Notes: generated by a model from the sequence alone, not told the origin. Positions 16,444 through 25,856 are shown, numbered from the stretch's first letter. The stretch: DNA of 64,000 nucleotides from Salinarimonas ramus (GCF_014645695.1 NZ_BMMF01000002.1:376292-440291), one strand, 5' to 3'. Program-made: numbers and translations.

Positions 16444-17658
16444 TCACGCGGCGATCCCGAGCCTGCGCGAGCGGATCGCCTCGACGATCCCGCGCTCCAC
16501 GTGGGAGAGCGCGACGTCGAGGGCGGCGTCCTCCGCCATGACGCGGCTCGCCTCGCGCGCCTCCTCGCGGGCGGCCTCCACCTCGTAGCGACGCAGAAGG
16601 ACGAGGAGCTTGCCCGCTTCCTCCGCCGGCAGCGCCGCGCAGGCGGAGAGCACCCGCTCGACCATGCGCCGGGAGAGCTGCGCGCCGACGCCCGCCCCCT
16701 CCCCTTGCGGCTCGCGCAGCGCCGAGAACGCCGCCTCGAAGGCCGGAAGCAGCGCCGGCGGCAGCTTCGCGCGGCGGTAGAGCGCGGGGAAGCCGGCCCC
16801 GCGCGGATCGTGCAGCAGCGCGACGACGCGCTTGGCCGGCATGTCCGCGAGATCGGCGAAGGCGGCCTCGACGAAGGGCATGGCGCGCGAGAGGACCGCA
16901 CGAAGGATCATCGCAGGCGTCAGCTGCCCCGTACGTCGCAGGTGGGTGACGAGCCGCAGCGCGTCGGCAGCCGGGCCGGCGGAGAGCGCGACGGTCGTCT
17001 TCTCCCGCGCCTCGCGCACGATGCGCGCGGAGCGCTCCGCCGACAGCCAGCCGCGCTCGACCACGAAAAGCTCGAGGCGCGACGCGAGCGCCACCGCGAT
17101 CGCCTGGCGCACGTCCACGGGGCAATCGGCGCGCGCGAGCAGCGCTTCGCGGATCTCGGGATCCTCGCCGAGCCGCTCGTTGATCCGCGCGAAGGTGGAG
17201 ACGGCGAGGGTGGCGCCGGGATTGCCGAGGAGCTCCGACACGGCCTGGGCGCAGGCGATCTCGGCGAGCGCGGCGGCGACGGCGGAGGTCAGGCGCGGGC
17301 GCAGCGCGATGGCGGTCTGGACGAAGTCGTCGCCGAGGGCAGCGGCGTCGACGAGGTCGGCGTCGGTCAGGAGCGGCGAGCGGGCGAGCACCAGGGCGGC
17401 GATGGCGCTCTGGTCGGAGGCGAGCGCGACGACGATGTGGCGCGGCGCGTCGGGCGCGTTGGCGACGGCCTCCGCGAGGGCCCGCCGCACGAGCGGCGAG
17501 GGATCGTCGAGCATCGCGGTGAGCGCGGTCTCGGCGTCGCGGCGATCGGCGGGGGCGAGCTCGCCGTAGAGATAGGCGCGGGCGAGCGCGCTCACGGCCT
17601 CGGCGCGATCGCCGGGAGACGCGGTGCGGGCCCAGAGCAGGAAACGGCGAACGATCAT
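16444..17658 (-). CDS. DUF2336 domain protein
   Basis: This 404-residue all-helical protein has the features of alphaproteobacterial DUF2336 proteins: MIVRRFLLWARTASPGDRAEAVSALARAYL, then HEAT-like repeats (DDPSPLVRRALAEAVANAPDAPRHIVVALASD) and a C-terminal RRYEVEAAREEAREASRVM helix. No catalytic motif or membrane segment is visible. The ATG is within the stop of the upstream transglycosylase gene (ATGA overlap), so the two are coupled and probably co-regulated. Function unknown; a scaffold or regulatory role would fit the helical repeats. Confidence 0.8.
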   Translation of the reverse strand: MIVRRFLLWARTASPGDRAEAVSALARAYLYGELAPADRRDAETALTAMLDDPSPLVRRALAEAVANAPDAPRHIVVALASDQSAIAALVLARSPLLTDADLVDAAALGDDFVQTAIALRPRLTSAVAAALAEIACAQAVSELLGNPGATLAVSTFARINERLGEDPEIREALLARADCPVDVRQAIAVALASRLELFVVERGWLSAERSARIVREAREKTTVALSAGPAADALRLVTHLRRTGQLTPAMILRAVLSRAMPFVEAAFADLADMPAKRVVALLHDPRGAGFPALYRRAKLPPALLPAFEAAFSALREPQGEGAGVGAQLSRRMVERVLSACAALPAEEAGKLLVLLRRYEVEAAREEAREASRVMAEDAALDVALSHVERGIVEAIRSRRLGIAA

Positions 17659-18575
17659 CGCGCCCCCCGTGCGATCGCCGCGAGGTCGAGCGGACCCGAC
17701 GGCGGGGCCGCGCGTACGGTGCTCGCGGCCGCCGGGACGGCGGCCGGCGTCGGCATCGCGCCCTCCGGCGGCGCGCTCCACAGGCTCGCGACGGCTCCGG
17801 AGACGGGGCCCGGTGCCGCCTGATCGGTGCGGAAGAGGCCGTGGAAGGCCGGGCCGTCGGCGCGGGCGAAGGCGAGCGGGGTATCGGGCGCGAAGGCCGG
17901 CGCGGCGCTCGCCGCCGTCGTCGCGGTGCCGCGCGCGCGCTCGTGGGCGGCGGCGATGACGCGGTAGAGCTCGCCGACGCTGCGCGGCGCGCCCTCCGCA
18001 TCGCGGAAGAGTGCGGGGTTCGCCTCCGCCGCCCGCGGGAACAGCGCGGTGGCGGACGTCTGCGGGTCCGTGCTCGCGGCGCGGATCAGCGTCGCCGCGC
18101 CGCTCGCGCCCAGCACGTGCGCCACGGCGAGATCCGATTCGCTGGGCGCCCGGCCGAGCGCAGCCTCGAGCGCCTCGGCGTTGCGGTTCGTCAGCACGCC
18201 GGCGAGCTGGGCCGCGATGCGCGGGTCCTCGCGCAGAGCGAGGATCTCGGCGCGCATCCGCGGGTCGGCGACGCCGAAGCGGCCGTCGGCGTCGCGCGTG
18301 ATCGCGCGCGCCTCCTCGCCGAGCCCGAGGCGCGCGCCCTCGCCGTCGACGAGGCCGAGCCAGGTCTGCTCGATGAACTGGAAGAGCCCCGTGGCGGAGG
18401 ACGTGCTCGCCTTCGCGCTCGGGTCGAGCGCCGATTCGCGTTGCGCGGCGGCGAGGAGGTAGTCGAAACTCAGCCCGTTCGCCCGCGCGCCGTCGCGGAT
18501 GGCGTCGACCACCGGCGGCGGCGTCGCCGCCCCGGCGGGGCCGTTCTGCGCGGGAAGCGAGGTGAACAGGAACAT
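17655..18575 (-). CDS. Lytic transglycosylase SLT-domain protein
   Basis: The 306-residue product has an SLT-like core near the N-terminus: FDYLLAAAQRESALDPSAKASTSSATGLFQFIEQTWL, with the catalytic Glu of QRESALDP and the GLFQF motif. The C-terminal 120 residues are rich in Ala and Pro and low in complexity. A short hydrophobic start (MFLFTSLPAQNG) is not a convincing signal peptide. It should cleave peptidoglycan glycan strands, perhaps for assembly of a secretion or flagellar structure, but no such genes adjoin. Coupled by overlap to the DUF2336 gene. Confidence 0.85.
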   Translation of the reverse strand: MFLFTSLPAQNGPAGAATPPPVVDAIRDGARANGLSFDYLLAAAQRESALDPSAKASTSSATGLFQFIEQTWLGLVDGEGARLGLGEEARAITRDADGRFGVADPRMRAEILALREDPRIAAQLAGVLTNRNAEALEAALGRAPSESDLAVAHVLGASGAATLIRAASTDPQTSATALFPRAAEANPALFRDAEGAPRSVGELYRVIAAAHERARGTATTAASAAPAFAPDTPLAFARADGPAFHGLFRTDQAAPGPVSGAVASLWSAPPEGAMPTPAAVPAAASTVRAAPPSGPLDLAAIARGAR

Positions 18576-18707
18576 GACGCGCCGCTCGTTCTCCGGCCCG
18601 GTCGCGCGGGGCGGGCGCGGCTCGGGTCAGGAGCGCATCCTCGCCCGATCATGGTAAACGAAGGCTTTAAGCGGCGCCGTTCGTGCGCCGACGAAGAGGA
18701 GACGCAC

Positions 18708-19193
18708 ATGCCCGACGAGGCGCAACGCCACCCGCGCGGCGGGATCTACTTCGAGGATTTCGCGCCCGGCAGCGTCATCCCCCATCGCCTCACGCGCACC
18801 GTGACGCAGATGGACAACATGCTGTTCTCCAACATGACGCTGAACCCGCAACCGCTGCACATCGATGCGCATTTCTGCGAGACGCAGACCGAGTTCGGCC
18901 GCCCGCTGATGAACTCGCTCTTCACGCTGGGGCTGATGATCGGCATCTCGGTGAACGACACGACGGTGGGCACGACGATCGCCAACCTCGGCATGACCGA
19001 CGTGACCTTCCCCGCGCCGCTCTTCGAGGGCGACACGATCCGCTGCGAGACGGAGGTGCTGGAGAAGCGCGAATCGAAATCGCGCCCCAATGCGGGCATC
19101 GTCACCTTCCATCACAGGGCCTTCAAGCAGGACGGCACGCTCGTCGCGCAATGCCGCCGCCAGGCCTTCATGCTCAAGCGCCCCGCCGCCTGA
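18708..19193 (+). CDS. MaoC-family hydratase/dehydratase
   Basis: The 161-residue single hot-dog protein has the MaoC hydratase-2 motif: FSNMTLNPQPLHIDAHFCETQTEFGRPLMNSLF, with the catalytic Asp/His pair in the NPQPLHID segment. It starts with YFEDFAPGSVIPH, typical of short MaoC proteins. An AGAGGAGA ribosome site precedes the ATG. It should add water to or remove it from an acyl-CoA double bond. A CoA-ester lyase follows after 29 bases, suggesting that the hydrated product is then cleaved, as in C5 dicarboxylyl-CoA routes. The exact substrate is not known. Confidence 0.88.
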   Translation: MPDEAQRHPRGGIYFEDFAPGSVIPHRLTRTVTQMDNMLFSNMTLNPQPLHIDAHFCETQTEFGRPLMNSLFTLGLMIGISVNDTTVGTTIANLGMTDVTFPAPLFEGDTIRCETEVLEKRESKSRPNAGIVTFHHRAFKQDGTLVAQCRRQAFMLKRPAA

Positions 19194-19222
19194 GACGCCC
19201 ACATCCGAGGAGCCCCGTTCTC

Positions 19223-20089
19223 ATGCGTTCCTACCTCTTCGTCCCCGGCGACAGCGAGAAGAAGCTCGAGCGTGCGCTCTCCGCCGGCGCGGACGCGCTC
19301 ATCGTCGACCTGGAGGATTCCGTCGCGCCCGGCGAGAAGGCGCGCGGACGCGAGGTCGCCGCCGCCTTCCTCGCCCGCGCCGCGGAGCAGGAGGGCGGGC
19401 CGCGCCTCTACGTGCGGGTGAATGCGCTCGACACCGATCTCATCGGCGCGGATCTCGATGCGGTGATGCCCGCGGGTCCCGCGGGCATCGTGCTGCCGAA
19501 GGCGTCCGGCGGGCAGGACGTGGCGCATCTCGCGGCGATGGTCGCCGTGCGCGAGGCGGAATACGCGCTGCCCGACGGCGCGACCGCGATCCTCGCCATC
19601 GCCACGGAGACGGCGCGCGGCGTCTTCGCGCTCGGCACATACGGCGGCTCGAGCCATCGGCTGCGGGGGCTCGCCTGGGGCGGCGAGGACCTCTCCGCGG
19701 ACATCGGCGCGGAAGCCAACCGCGATGCCGCCGGCGCCTATACCGAGCCCTACCGGCTGGTGCGCGCGCTCGCGCTGATGGGCGCGGCCGCGGCCGAGGT
19801 CGACGCCATCGACGCCGTCCACACCACGTTCCGGGACCTCGATGCGCTCGCCGCCGAATGCCGCGAGGCCCGCCGCGACGGCTTCGTCGCCAAGCTCGCG
19901 ATCCACCCGGCGCAGGTGCCGGTGATCAACGAGGCCTTCACGCCTTCATCCGACGAGATCGCCCGGGCGCGGGCCATCGTCTCGGCCTTCGAGGCGAATC
20001 CCGGCGCGGGCGTGGTCGCCATCGACGGCGAGATGATCGACATGCCGCACTTGAAGCGCGCCCGCCGCGTGCTCGCGCGAGCGGGGTGA
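19223..20089 (+). CDS. CitE-like CoA-ester lyase (HpcH/HpaI aldolase superfamily)
   Basis: The 288-residue product begins RSYLFVPGDSEKKLERALSAGADALIVDLEDSVAPGEK, the signature of CitE-like lyases, with metal and CoA contacts in IVDLEDSV, VRVNALDTDL, and the Glu of AIATETARGV. LAWGGEDLSADIGA completes the active site. Relatives cleave malyl-CoA, methylmalyl-CoA or citramalyl-CoA into acetyl-CoA or pyruvate and glyoxylate-type products. Together with the MaoC gene it forms a two-step hydratase/lyase pair. No CoA-transferase is adjacent, so itaconate degradation cannot be claimed. Confidence 0.87.
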   Translation: MRSYLFVPGDSEKKLERALSAGADALIVDLEDSVAPGEKARGREVAAAFLARAAEQEGGPRLYVRVNALDTDLIGADLDAVMPAGPAGIVLPKASGGQDVAHLAAMVAVREAEYALPDGATAILAIATETARGVFALGTYGGSSHRLRGLAWGGEDLSADIGAEANRDAAGAYTEPYRLVRALALMGAAAAEVDAIDAVHTTFRDLDALAAECREARRDGFVAKLAIHPAQVPVINEAFTPSSDEIARARAIVSAFEANPGAGVVAIDGEMIDMPHLKRARRVLARAG

Positions 20090-20096
20090 CGAACGG

Positions 20097-20927
20097 TCAC
20101 TCGAAGATCGACACCACGAACCGCAGGCACACGAGCGCGAGGAAGATGCCGAAGGCGACCTCGAGCTTACGCTTGGGCCAGGCGTGGGCGAGGTTCACGC
20201 CGATCTGGGCGGTGATCAGCGTCGTCGGCACGACCAGCAGGAAGCCCAGGAGCGAGACGAAGCCGATCGCGTCGGGCGGCAGGCCCTCCTTGCCCCAGCC
20301 GGCGAAGACGTAGCCGATCGCGCCGGGGATCGAGATGATCAGCCCCAGCCCCGCGGACGTCGCCACGGCCTGGTGGATGCCGCGCCCGTGCAGCGTCATC
20401 AGCATGTTCGAGATCTGCCCGCCGCCGATGCCCATCAGCGCCGAGGCGAGGCCGATGAAGGAGCCGTAAGCGCGAAGCAGCCAGCCCTTCGGCAGGTCGG
20501 TGGCGAGCCGCCAGGTGTCGTTGCCGAAGAGGAGCTTGATCGAGTTGAAGCCGGCCACGAGGATGAAGACGAGCTTGAACACCCACGGATCGGCGAAGCG
20601 CGCCACCGCCGAGCCGACGAGCACGCCCACGATCACCGGGACCGCCCAGGACTTCAGGAGCGCCATGTCGACGGCGCCCTTCTTGTAGTGCCCGCGAAAG
20701 GACTTGATCGAGGTGGGAATGATGATGGCGAGCGAGGTGCCCACCGCCAGCGGCATGCGCACCTCCTCGTCGACGCCCAGCAGCCGGAAGGCCTCGAACA
20801 GGATCGGCACGATGATCGCGCCGCCACCGACGCCGAACAGGCCCGCGAGCACGCCCGCCAGCGCACCGGCCGCGAGGAGGCCGGCGGCGAGCATCGCGAG
20901 ATCGCCGAGGGGAATGCCGAGGAACAT
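20097..20927 (-). CDS. Sulfite exporter TauE/SafE-family membrane protein
   Basis: The 276-residue integral membrane protein has about eight hydrophobic segments and the repeated glycine-rich family motifs GLFGVGGGAIIVPIL and ASALMGIGGGQISNMLM, one in each half. The TauE/SafE family moves sulfite, sulfoacetate or other organosulfur anions across the inner membrane. Neighbouring genes give no hint of substrate. The ATG at 20927 gives the expected N-terminal first helix; the frame upstream is open but unlike the family. Confidence 0.9.
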   Translation of the reverse strand: MFLGIPLGDLAMLAAGLLAAGALAGVLAGLFGVGGGAIIVPILFEAFRLLGVDEEVRMPLAVGTSLAIIIPTSIKSFRGHYKKGAVDMALLKSWAVPVIVGVLVGSAVARFADPWVFKLVFILVAGFNSIKLLFGNDTWRLATDLPKGWLLRAYGSFIGLASALMGIGGGQISNMLMTLHGRGIHQAVATSAGLGLIISIPGAIGYVFAGWGKEGLPPDAIGFVSLLGFLLVVPTTLITAQIGVNLAHAWPKRKLEVAFGIFLALVCLRFVVSIFE

Positions 20928-21053
20928 GGAAAGCCCGCCTGTCGCGCACGTGAGGTTACGCTGCCGTATGCGGGTTCGGCGACCGGCGCGCAAGCGGCGC
21001 GCCGGCCAGGGCGGTTTGGCATTACCCCACCGGGCGCACACCCGTGCGCGCGA

Positions 21054-21509
21054 TCAGTCCACGATCCCGGCGCGATCCTCGATCGCCATCAGCGTCGCCG
21101 TGAGGAGCGCGCAGAGCTTGCGGCTCCCGGCGTCGCCGGCGATCGCCTCGGCGAACACCTCCGCCTGGGAGAGCGTGAGCGTGCGCCCGGCCTTCACCAC
21201 GGTCCCGATCGCCACGAGGCGCGCGCCGGCGGCCGGGGCGAGGAGGTTGATCTTGAACTCGGCGGTGAGGACGCCGCGGCCCTCCGGCATGCGCGTGAGC
21301 GCGGCGTAGCCGGCGGCTGAATCGGCGATGGTCGCGACCGCTCCGGCATGCACGAACCCGTGCTGCTGGAAGAGCGCCGGCACGACGGGCAGCACGATGA
21401 CGACTCGGCCGGGCTCGACGGATTCGAGCGTGGCGCCGAGCGTCGTCATCAGCGCCTGCTTGGCGAAGCTCGCCTCGATGCGGGCCGCGGTGGCGGCGAG
21501 AGACGTCAC
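21054..21509 (-). CDS. PaaI-type hot-dog thioesterase
   Basis: The 151-residue protein has the PaaI thioesterase core: FQQHGFVHAGAVATIADSAAGYAAL, in which HG-x-VHAG carries the catalytic region, and LTAEFKINLLAPAAGARLVAIGTVVKAGRTL. It likely hydrolyses an acyl- or aryl-CoA. The start is a GTG at 21509 that overlaps the dusA stop (GTGA), so it is coupled to the tRNA modification gene, an arrangement without obvious metabolic meaning. Confidence 0.88.
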   Translation of the reverse strand: MTSLAATAARIEASFAKQALMTTLGATLESVEPGRVVIVLPVVPALFQQHGFVHAGAVATIADSAAGYAALTRMPEGRGVLTAEFKINLLAPAAGARLVAIGTVVKAGRTLTLSQAEVFAEAIAGDAGSRKLCALLTATLMAIEDRAGIVD

Positions 21510-22513
21510 GCGGCGTGCTTCCGCGCATCCGCGGCGTCCGCCGCGCGGCGCACGTGGGCGACGGCCTCGCGAAGGGTCTCGAGCCCCGCGCCCGGCTTCA
21601 CAGCCTCCATGGCCAGGTGGCGGCGATAGGCGCGCGCGCCGGGACGCCCGGCGAAGAGGCCGAGCATGTGGCGCGTGATGGTCGACAGCCGCGCTCCCTC
21701 CGCCAGCCGCGCGGCGACGTAGGGCTCGAAGGCCTCAACCGCCTCGAACCCGTCCGCCACGGGCGCCGGCTCGCCGAACAGATCCGGGTCGACACGCAGC
21801 AGGATCTCCGGGTCGTGATAGGCCGCGCGCCCCAGCATCACGCCGTCGACGTGATCCAGTGCGTCGCGGCAGGTCTCGATCGTGGCGATGCCGCCGTTCA
21901 GGGCGACGGGGAGGTCCGGCAGGCGCGCCTTGAGCCGGTGCACGCGCCCGTAATCGAGGGGCGGCACGTCGCGGTTCTCCTTGGGGGAAAGCCCCTGCAG
22001 CCAGGCTTTTCGCGCATGCACGACGAGGGCGTCGGCGCCGGCGGCGACCACGGCGTCGGCGAGCGCGTCGAGCGCCGCCTCCGGATCCTGGTCGTCGACG
22101 CCGATGCGGCACTTCACGGTGACGGGCACGGATACGGCAGCCTTCATCGCCGCCACGCAGTCGCCCACGAGCGCCGGCTCGCGCATCAGGCAGGCGCCGA
22201 AGCGCCCGTCCTGCACCCGGTCGGACGGGCAGCCGATATTGAGGTTCACCTCGTCGTAGCCGAGATCCGCGCAGATCCGCGCCGCCTCGGCGAGCTCGCT
22301 CGGATCCGACCCGCCGAGCTGCACGGCTACGGGATGCTCCGCCTGCGAGAAGCCGAGCAGGCGTTCGCGATCGCCGTGGATCACGGCGCCGGTCGTCACC
22401 ATCTCCGTGTAGAGCCGCGCGCGCCGCGACAGGACGCGATGGAACGCCCGGCAGTCGCGGGTCGTCCAGTCCATCATCGGTGCGACGCAGAAGCGGATGT
22501 CGTCTGGAATCAT
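21506..22513 (-). CDS. dusA: tRNA-dihydrouridine synthase, DusA type
   Basis: The 335-residue flavoenzyme has the DusA opening [31 protein letters not shown] in order, the FMN-binding [22 protein letters not shown] with the catalytic cysteine ([15 protein letters not shown]), the KCRIGVDD segment, [22 protein letters not shown] and the FMN phosphate-binding LNGGI and MLGRAAY motifs. It reduces uridines in the tRNA D-loop (U20/U20a for DusA). The ATG at 22513 fits the family N-terminus. Its own promoter should lie in the 280 bases shared with rpmH. Confidence 0.93.
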   Translation of the reverse strand: MIPDDIRFCVAPMMDWTTRDCRAFHRVLSRRARLYTEMVTTGAVIHGDRERLLGFSQAEHPVAVQLGGSDPSELAEAARICADLGYDEVNLNIGCPSDRVQDGRFGACLMREPALVGDCVAAMKAAVSVPVTVKCRIGVDDQDPEAALDALADAVVAAGADALVVHARKAWLQGLSPKENRDVPPLDYGRVHRLKARLPDLPVALNGGIATIETCRDALDHVDGVMLGRAAYHDPEILLRVDPDLFGEPAPVADGFEAVEAFEPYVAARLAEGARLSTITRHMLGLFAGRPGARAYRRHLAMEAVKPGAGLETLREAVAHVRRAADAADARKHAA

Positions 22514-22605
22514 GGCTCCGAGATAGCCGCGAGGCCGCGCTGCGGCAAGCGCCGGCGAGCTCTCGGGGCCCCGCGCGGGCCCCCGTTCCCACCGCCGACG
22601 GCGCG

Positions 22606-22634
22606 TTGACTTTCGGGGTCCCATCCTGCATAAG
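22606..22634 (+). promoter_or_regulatory. Sigma70-type promoter of rpmH-rnpA-yidC
   Basis: TTGACT (22606-22611) is followed after exactly 17 bases by CATAAG (22629-22634). This is the best housekeeping-type promoter in the window and lies about 160 bases before rpmH, leaving a long GC-rich leader. It fits strong constitutive expression of ribosomal protein L34. Confidence 0.7.
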
Positions 22635-22797
22635 CCGCCCGACTGGAGCGGCGCTCGTGCGAGCGACGTCGGCTCCCCTGTGCACCACGACACGATTCGG
22701 GCCGTCGAAGCGCGAGCAGCGCGTGCGGGTCTCTTTCACGGAGACCGCGTGCCGCCGGGAATGCGGCCCCGAGACAGACGAGAGCGGAGACGAGGCC

Positions 22798-22932
22798 GTG
22801 AAGAGGACGTATCAACCCAGCAAGATCGTGCGCAAGCGCCGTCACGGCTTCCGTGCGCGCATGGCGACGGTCGGCGGCCGCAAGGTCATCGCGAACCGTC
22901 GCTCCAAGGGGCGCAAGCGCCTCTCCGCGTGA
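22798..22932 (+). CDS. rpmH: Ribosomal protein bL34
   Basis: The 44-residue basic protein matches L34 end to end: [17 protein letters not shown], then [26 protein letters not shown]. It starts with GTG at 22798. L34 is a component of the large ribosomal subunit. It is the first gene of the conserved rpmH-rnpA-yidC cluster and is separated from the sigma70-like promoter by a long leader. No dnaA gene is adjacent, unlike in many bacteria. Confidence 0.97.
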   Translation: MKRTYQPSKIVRKRRHGFRARMATVGGRKVIANRRSKGRKRLSA

Positions 22933-22963
22933 GGAGAGGCGGGTCGTGGAGGGCGATCGAGCG

Positions 22964-23512
22964 ATGCGCGGACCTGACGACGCGCCGCTTGTCGGTCGCC
23001 TGACGAAACGACGGGAGTTCGTCGCGGCGGCCTCGGGCCGCCGTTTCCATTCGGAGCGCATGACGGTCCAAGGCCTCAGGCGCGACGACGAGGGGACGCT
23101 GCGCGTCGGCTTCACCGTGACCAAGAAGGTCGGCCACGCCGTCGAGCGCAACCGCATCAAGCGGCGGCTGCGCCACGCCGCGCGCGAGGCCCTCGCTCGC
23201 GGCGGCGCCGACCTCGGCTGCGGCGCGCGGCATGACGCCGCGGCGGATCGCGTCCCGGACGCGCCCCTCCCCCCGCATCCGCTGCCCCCGGCGGATATCG
23301 TCGTCATCGCGCGACGTCCGGCGCTCCAGGCGCCGTATTCTTCCCTCATTGACGATCTCGCGCGCGCCCTCCACGTGGTGACGAAGCCCGGCGGCGCGCG
23401 GCCCGATCGCGGAGGCGCCCCGCGCGGACCCCGCCGCGGGCGCGGCGACGCCTCCGGGCAGACGAGCCGGCGCGACGCGCCACCTTCCGGCCTTTCCGAA
23501 AAGACACCGTAG
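22964..23512 (+). CDS. rnpA: Ribonuclease P protein component, unusually long
   Basis: The core RnpA features are present: LTKRREFVAAASGRRFHSERMTVQGL, VGFTVTKKVGHAVERNRIKRRLR with the RNR signature, and IVVIARRPAL. The protein partners RnpB RNA in tRNA 5' maturation. The ATG at 22964 gives 182 residues, against about 115-130 in most bacteria; a GTG at 22946 would add six more. The surplus lies in an insertion between the RNR helix and the last core strand (GGADLGCGARHDAAADRVPD and following Pro-rich residues) and in a roughly 45-residue Arg/Gly/Pro-rich tail. yidC begins six bases after its stop, with no yidD between. Confidence 0.93.
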   Translation: MRGPDDAPLVGRLTKRREFVAAASGRRFHSERMTVQGLRRDDEGTLRVGFTVTKKVGHAVERNRIKRRLRHAAREALARGGADLGCGARHDAAADRVPDAPLPPHPLPPADIVVIARRPALQAPYSSLIDDLARALHVVTKPGGARPDRGGAPRGPRRGRGDASGQTSRRDAPPSGLSEKTP

Positions 23513-23518
23513 AGCTCC

Positions 23519-25357
23519 ATGCGCGACGAAGACTCCCGCAACCTGATCCTGGCGATCGTCCTCTCGGTGATCGTGTTCGTCGGCTGGACGTATTTCTACG
23601 CCGCCCCGCAGGCGCAGCGCGAAGCCGACCTCGCGGCTCAGCAACAGGCGGCCCAGGCGGTCGACCCGGCCCGGCCGAACCTGCCGCTGCCCTCCGACGG
23701 CGGCGTCGCCCCCGGCGCGCCGACGCAGACCGTCGCCCCCGGCACGAATCTGCCGGCGACCCGCGAGGCCGCGATCGCGGCCGCGCCCCGCATCCCGATC
23801 TCGACGCCCTCCAAGGAGGGCTCGATCAACCTGCGCGGCGCGCGGATCGACGACCTGATCCTGAAGGACTACCAGGAGACGACGGACCCCGATTCGGACC
23901 CGATCGTCCTCCTTTCCCCCTCGAACAGCGCCAATCCCTACTATGCCGAGTTCGGCTGGGTCGGCGGCGGCGAGGTGCCCGGCGGCCTGCCCGATTCGCA
24001 GACCGTGTGGCAGACGAACGACGAGGCGCTCACCCCCGCGACGCCGGTGACGCTCACCTTCGTCAACGAGGCGGGCCTGACCTTCGAGCGCACCATCACG
24101 GTGGACGAGGACGCGCTCTTCACCGTCGAGGACCGCGTCCTCAACGAGACAGGCGCGCCCGTCACGCTCTACCCCTACGGCTTGGTCTCCCGCCACGGCG
24201 TGCCGAACGTCATGGGTTACTTCGTGCTGCACGAGGGCTTCATCGGCGTGCTGGGCGAGGAAGGCCTGCAGGAATGGGGCTACGACGACGTGGCGGAGGC
24301 CGAGCGCCTCTCGGCCAACGTCACGGGCGAGAGCTGGGCCGCGGAGACCGGCGGCTGGGTCGGCATCACCGACAAGTACTGGGCCACCGCCATCGTGCCG
24401 GACCAGGACACGGCCTTCACCGGACGGTTCACGTCGGAGGCGAGCGGGGGCAGCCCGGTCTTCCAGGCCGACGCGCTGGGTGCCGCGCGAACGCTGGCGG
24501 CGGGCGAGGAGCTCGTTTCGACCAAGCGCCTCTTCGCGGGCGCCAAGGAGGTCGACGTCGTCGACGGCTACGCCGAGGCCTTCGACATCCGCCAGTTCGA
24601 CCTCCTGATCGATTGGGGATGGTTCTACTTCATCACCAAGCCGATGTTCTACGCGCTGGACTTCTTCTTCACGATGTTCGGCAATTTCGGCGTCGCGATC
24701 CTGATCGTGACCGTGATCCTGAAGCTGTTCTTCCTGCCGCTCGCCAACAAGTCCTACGCCTCCATGGCCAAGATGAAGGCCGTGCAGCCGGAGATGATGG
24801 CCATCCGCGACCGCTACGGCGACGACCGGATGAAGCAGCAGCAGGAGCTGATGGAGCTCTACAAGCGCGAGAAGATCAATCCGGTGGCCGGCTGCTGGCC
24901 GGTGCTGATCCAGATCCCGGTCTTCTTCGCGCTCTACAAGGTGCTGTTCGTCACGATCGAGATGCGGCACGCGCCCTTCTTCGGCTGGATCCAGGATCTC
25001 GCCGCGCCGGATCCGACGTCGATCTTCAACCTCTTCGGGCTCATCCCCTGGGAGACCCCGGCGCTGCTGACGGTCGGCATTTGGCCGATCCTCATGGGCG
25101 TGACGATGTTCGTCCAGATGAAGATGAACCCCGAGCCGCCGGACCCGGTGCAGAAGGCCGTATTCACCTGGATGCCGGTGATCTTCACCTTCATGCTGGC
25201 GTCGTTCCCCGCGGGTCTCGTCATCTACTGGGCCTGGAACAACCTCCTCTCCGTCCTGCAGCAGGGCTTCATCATGCGCCGCCACGGCGTGAAGATCGAG
25301 CTGTGGGACAACATCAAGAAGATGCTCGGCGCCGGACGCGCCGCGGCGAAGGGGTGA
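23519..25357 (+). CDS. yidC: Membrane protein insertase YidC
   Basis: The 612-residue product has the Gram-negative YidC layout: an N-terminal membrane anchor ([19 protein letters not shown]), a Gln/Ala/Pro-rich linker, a large periplasmic beta domain to about residue 360, and the conserved Oxa1-like core with five membrane segments ([59 protein letters not shown]). It inserts and folds inner membrane proteins with or without the Sec translocon. The gene follows rnpA by six bases and so belongs to the rpmH transcript. engB/yihA, often next, is absent; a toxin-antitoxin patch follows instead. Confidence 0.96.
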   Translation: MRDEDSRNLILAIVLSVIVFVGWTYFYAAPQAQREADLAAQQQAAQAVDPARPNLPLPSDGGVAPGAPTQTVAPGTNLPATREAAIAAAPRIPISTPSKEGSINLRGARIDDLILKDYQETTDPDSDPIVLLSPSNSANPYYAEFGWVGGGEVPGGLPDSQTVWQTNDEALTPATPVTLTFVNEAGLTFERTITVDEDALFTVEDRVLNETGAPVTLYPYGLVSRHGVPNVMGYFVLHEGFIGVLGEEGLQEWGYDDVAEAERLSANVTGESWAAETGGWVGITDKYWATAIVPDQDTAFTGRFTSEASGGSPVFQADALGAARTLAAGEELVSTKRLFAGAKEVDVVDGYAEAFDIRQFDLLIDWGWFYFITKPMFYALDFFFTMFGNFGVAILIVTVILKLFFLPLANKSYASMAKMKAVQPEMMAIRDRYGDDRMKQQQELMELYKREKINPVAGCWPVLIQIPVFFALYKVLFVTIEMRHAPFFGWIQDLAAPDPTSIFNLFGLIPWETPALLTVGIWPILMGVTMFVQMKMNPEPPDPVQKAVFTWMPVIFTFMLASFPAGLVIYWAWNNLLSVLQQGFIMRRHGVKIELWDNIKKMLGAGRAAAKG

Positions 25358-25479
25358 CCGCACGGACCTCGCTCGCACCAGGCGAGCAAGGTCGCTTCTC
25401 CGGCGCGAGATCGCTCGCACCTTTGCGCACGATGGCCGGACGCAGTACGCTCGTGCGGCATTCGACGAGGGCCCGGTCC

Positions 25480-25710
25480 ATGCACATCGATGCTCGAAGC
25501 GAGGGACGGATCGCCGTCGCGGAAGAGCTGCTCCGCGAGGCGGAGCGGCACGAGGTGGACGTGTCCCGAGCGGCGGAGGACGGCCTGCGCCGCGCCATCG
25601 AGAGCGCACGCGTGGCGCGATGGCTCGCCGAGAACGAGACCGCGATCGACGGCGCGAACCGTTGGGTCGAGACCAACGGCCTGCCGCTCGCCGGCTTCCG
25701 CCCCGCCTGA
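25480..25710 (+). CDS. CcdA-family antitoxin, without an adjacent toxin
   Basis: The 76-residue product ends with the family's clear C-terminal signature: VSRAAEDGLRRAIESARVARW, then LAENETAIDGANRWVETNGLPLAGFRPA. In CcdA this C-terminal half wraps the CcdB toxin, and the N-terminal half (MHIDARSEGRIAVAEELLREAE) binds DNA. The ATG at 25480 has GAGGG nine bases upstream; an earlier ATG at 25432 lies inside a possible promoter (TTGCGC, 17 bases, TACGCT at 25423-25451). No CcdB-like frame follows, so the gene is an orphan or has lost its toxin. It precedes vapBC. Confidence 0.75.
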   Translation: MHIDARSEGRIAVAEELLREAERHEVDVSRAAEDGLRRAIESARVARWLAENETAIDGANRWVETNGLPLAGFRPA

Positions 25711-25803
25711 TGCCGGACCTGCAGGGTCCTAGACCGAGACGCCATAGGTCAAAATCGTAAGCGAGGCGGCTGTCGGCGGCCGCAACGTTCATATGCCGTG
25801 TGC

Positions 25804-25845
25804 TTGCCCTCCGACCGGCGCAGGCCTATGTTTGAAGCATAGGCC
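25804..25845 (+). promoter_or_regulatory. vapBC promoter with overlapping palindromic operator
   Basis: TTGCCC (25804-25809) and TATGTT (25827-25832) are 17 bases apart. A perfect inverted repeat, GGCCTATG (25823-25830) and CATAGGCC (25838-25845) with a 7-base spacer, covers the -10 element and the expected start. It sits directly before the GGAGGG ribosome site of vapB. VapB or VapBC binding here would block the promoter, the standard autoregulation of this system. Confidence 0.7.
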
Positions 25846-25856
25846 GGAGGGATGCC

